A DNA stretch of 64,000 bases from Gammaproteobacteria bacterium (GTDB lineage Bacteria > Pseudomonadota > Gammaproteobacteria > Pseudomonadales > UBA5518), in the NCBI GenBank assembly GCA_016705365.1, contig JADIYI010000008.1, positions 496,001-560,000 of the forward strand. Reading direction: 5' to 3'. Below are positions 62,738 through 64,000 of the stretch, piece by piece. The first letter of the stretch is position 1; each line of letters starts with the position of its first letter. The position numbers and the translations under genes are program-made. The notes below the pieces were generated by a model. The model made no database searches. It was not told where the DNA came from and worked only from the letters and a program-made list of their open reading frames with translations.

Positions 62738-62745
62738 TCGAGGGC

Positions 62746-62782
62746 GCCGCATTTCGAGAATGCGGCCTGAGGTTTTTTGTTT
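62746..62782 (+). terminator. Intrinsic terminator after the asparaginase gene
   Basis: GCCGCATT, 5-base loop, AATGCGGC then CTGAGG and a T-rich tract (TTTTTTGTTT). The stem starts nine bases after the stop. Confidence 0.75.
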
Positions 62783-62814
62783 ACCGAATCCCGTTTGCTT
62801 GAAGGAGATATCAA

Positions 62815-63837
62815 ATGAGAGTCCCGATGATTTCAAGACTGTTCGTGCTGGCGCTTGCGCTGGCCATCGGCGCTGGCGCACAGGCGGCAGAGCAGCTGCG
62901 CAAGGCCGATATCGAGGCGGCGTTGAATGCGGCCTATGACAAGTACAAATCGCTGCAGGAGGGCGCCAACGCGGATTACATACCGGCGCTCGCGAAGGTC
63001 GATTCGAATATCTTCGGCATCGCGCTGGTCACCACCGACGGCAAGGTGTACACCGCCGGCGACGTAGGCTCGGAGGTGTCGATCCAGTCGATCTCCAAGG
63101 TTTTCACCATGGCCAAGGTGATCGAGGAGCAGGGGCCCGACGCCATAGCCGCCAATATGGGCGTGGATGCGACCGGGCAGGTGTTCAACTCGATCGTTGC
63201 GGTGGAGCAATACCGCGGCTCGGAGATGAACGCCATGGTCAACCCGGGTGCCATCACCGCGACGAGCATGGTATCCGGTGCCTCGCGCGAGGAGATCTGG
63301 AACAAGATCCTCGGCTATTACAGCGATTTCGCCGGTCGCAAGCTCGCGGTCAATCGTGAGGTGTTCGAATCCGAGGCCGCGACCAACCAGCGCAACCAGG
63401 CGATCGGGCGGCTGATGTACGCCTACGGCCATATCAAGAGCGAACCCGACCGTGCCACCGATATCTATACCGAACAGTGCTCGGTGAACGTCAACGCGCG
63501 CGATCTCGCCACCATGGCGGCGACCCTGGCCAACGGCGGCAAGAATCCGGTGAGTGGAAAGAAGGTGCTGGAAAACAAGTATGTGCCCAACGTGCTCGCG
63601 GTGATGGCGACGGCCGGTCTTTACGACGACTCGGGCAAATGGCTCTACCGGACCGGCCTGCCGGCGAAGAGTGGCGTCGGTGGCGGCATTCTCGCGGTAT
63701 CGCCCGGTCGTTTCGGTATCGCGGTCATCTCTCCGCCATTGGATGCAGCAGGCAACAGCGTGCGCGCGCAGAATGCGATCGCGGATATTTCCAATGCGCT
63801 CGGCGGCAACCCCTACGCCGTGCAACCGCGCCGCTAA
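62815..63837 (+). CDS. glsA: Glutaminase A with signal peptide (exported)
   Basis: A 340-residue serine-dependent glutaminase of the beta-lactamase-like fold. Ser92 and Lys95 of QSISK form the SxxK catalytic pair, with NPGAIT, RNQAIGRLMYAYG and AKSGVGGGILAVSPG as further family motifs. Unlike the usual cytosolic GlsA, it begins with a clear signal peptide (MISRLFVLALALAIGAGAQA), so glutamine hydrolysis should happen in the periplasm. A good AAGGAG precedes the ATG. It sits after asdA and asparaginase, which makes sense as Gln/Asn scavenging. Confidence 0.95.
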   Translation: MRVPMISRLFVLALALAIGAGAQAAEQLRKADIEAALNAAYDKYKSLQEGANADYIPALAKVDSNIFGIALVTTDGKVYTAGDVGSEVSIQSISKVFTMAKVIEEQGPDAIAANMGVDATGQVFNSIVAVEQYRGSEMNAMVNPGAITATSMVSGASREEIWNKILGYYSDFAGRKLAVNREVFESEAATNQRNQAIGRLMYAYGHIKSEPDRATDIYTEQCSVNVNARDLATMAATLANGGKNPVSGKKVLENKYVPNVLAVMATAGLYDDSGKWLYRTGLPAKSGVGGGILAVSPGRFGIAVISPPLDAAGNSVRAQNAIADISNALGGNPYAVQPRR

Positions 63838-63841
63838 GCAG

Positions 63842-63874
63842 CGTGAAGCCGCAGCCTTTCGCTACGGCTTCACG
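63842..63874 (+). terminator. Hairpin after glsA
   Basis: A perfect 10-bp stem (CGTGAAGCCG and its complement, 13-base loop) four bases past the stop. No long T-run follows, so partial termination or mRNA stabilising is possible. Confidence 0.5.
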
Positions 63875-63900
63875 AATTCATCAATGATCAGGAGTTGTAC

Positions 63901-64000
63901 ATGAGTGGAACCGGCATGATTTCCGATGGCTTTTCCATCCCGGATGCGCGCGCCGACCATTGGGCCCAGGCAGCGATAGTCGGTCGTGCCTGGGCTGCGG
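63901..64000 (+). CDS. Start of a gene, possibly fumarylacetoacetate-hydrolase-family, truncated by window end
   Basis: The first 33 codons are present, with AGGAG nine bases before the ATG. MISDGFSIPDARADHWAQAAIVGRAWAA faintly resembles the N-terminal cap of fumarylacetoacetate-hydrolase-fold proteins, which often have a GRVW motif here (in this gene GRAW). The evidence is thin because the rest lies outside the window. Confidence 0.35.
   Translation, partial: MSGTGMISDGFSIPDARADHWAQAAIVGRAWAA

Overview
The window is one contiguous piece of a GC-rich (roughly 60 percent) gammaproteobacterial chromosome that contains the replication origin. The order rpmH-rnpA-yidD-yidC-mnmE-mnmG-rsmG-parA-parB-atpIBEFHAGDC-glmU-glmS on the minus strand and dnaA-dnaN-recF-gyrB on the plus strand, diverging from a DnaA-box-rich gap at about 25.0-25.6 kb, is the classical oriC neighbourhood of Pseudomonas-like Gammaproteobacteria. 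No 16S gene or other species-level marker is present, so the genus cannot be named. An aerobic, lipid- or terpenoid-degrading, possibly marine bacterium would fit the gene content.

Layout. 0-5.7 kb: tail of an outer-membrane efflux factor, a porin, a PQQ-dependent dehydrogenase lipoprotein, a CAP-domain lipoprotein and an ATP-grasp-like protein of unknown function. 5.8-16.4 kb: glmS, glmU and the complete F1Fo ATP synthase operon with its promoter. 16.4-24.9 kb: parB, parA, rsmG, mnmG, mnmE, yidC, yidD, rnpA, rpmH. 25.0-25.6 kb: oriC with three perfect DnaA boxes. 25.6-31.7 kb: dnaA, dnaN, recF (carrying two parS sites), gyrB.

31.8-59.6 kb is an accessory catabolic block: a TetR repressor divergent from a TauD/TfdA-type dioxygenase, two MFS transporters, two close SCP2-type thiolases, two acyl-CoA synthetases, an acyl-CoA dehydrogenase, a saccharopine-dehydrogenase-like reductase, a cholesterol-oxidase-like GMC flavoprotein, a tandem glutaredoxin/GST-fold protein next to glutathione reductase, a carboxymuconolactone-decarboxylase-family protein, a rhodanese, a TonB-dependent receptor, a MetA-pathway-type outer-membrane protein, two AraC regulators and a large MalT/AlkS-type (LAL) regulator. 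Three intergenic regions of this block carry the same unusual element, a C-run, six bases, then a G-run, each followed 20-21 nt later by a TAnnCT hexamer on the side of the downstream gene. This looks like an undescribed operator family. The genes suggest uptake, CoA activation and thiolytic breakdown of a hydrophobic acid, but the substrate cannot be read from sequence.

59.7-64 kb is an amino-acid scavenging cluster: aspartate 4-decarboxylase, exported asparaginase, exported glutaminase and the start of a further gene.

Four genes (CAP lipoprotein, ATP-grasp-like protein, mnmG, TonB receptor) are each interrupted by what looks like a single-base indel, three of them clearly in or beside G/C runs. 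Because mnmG is among them and full-length proteins are restored by one base, residual sequencing error is at least as likely as real inactivation.
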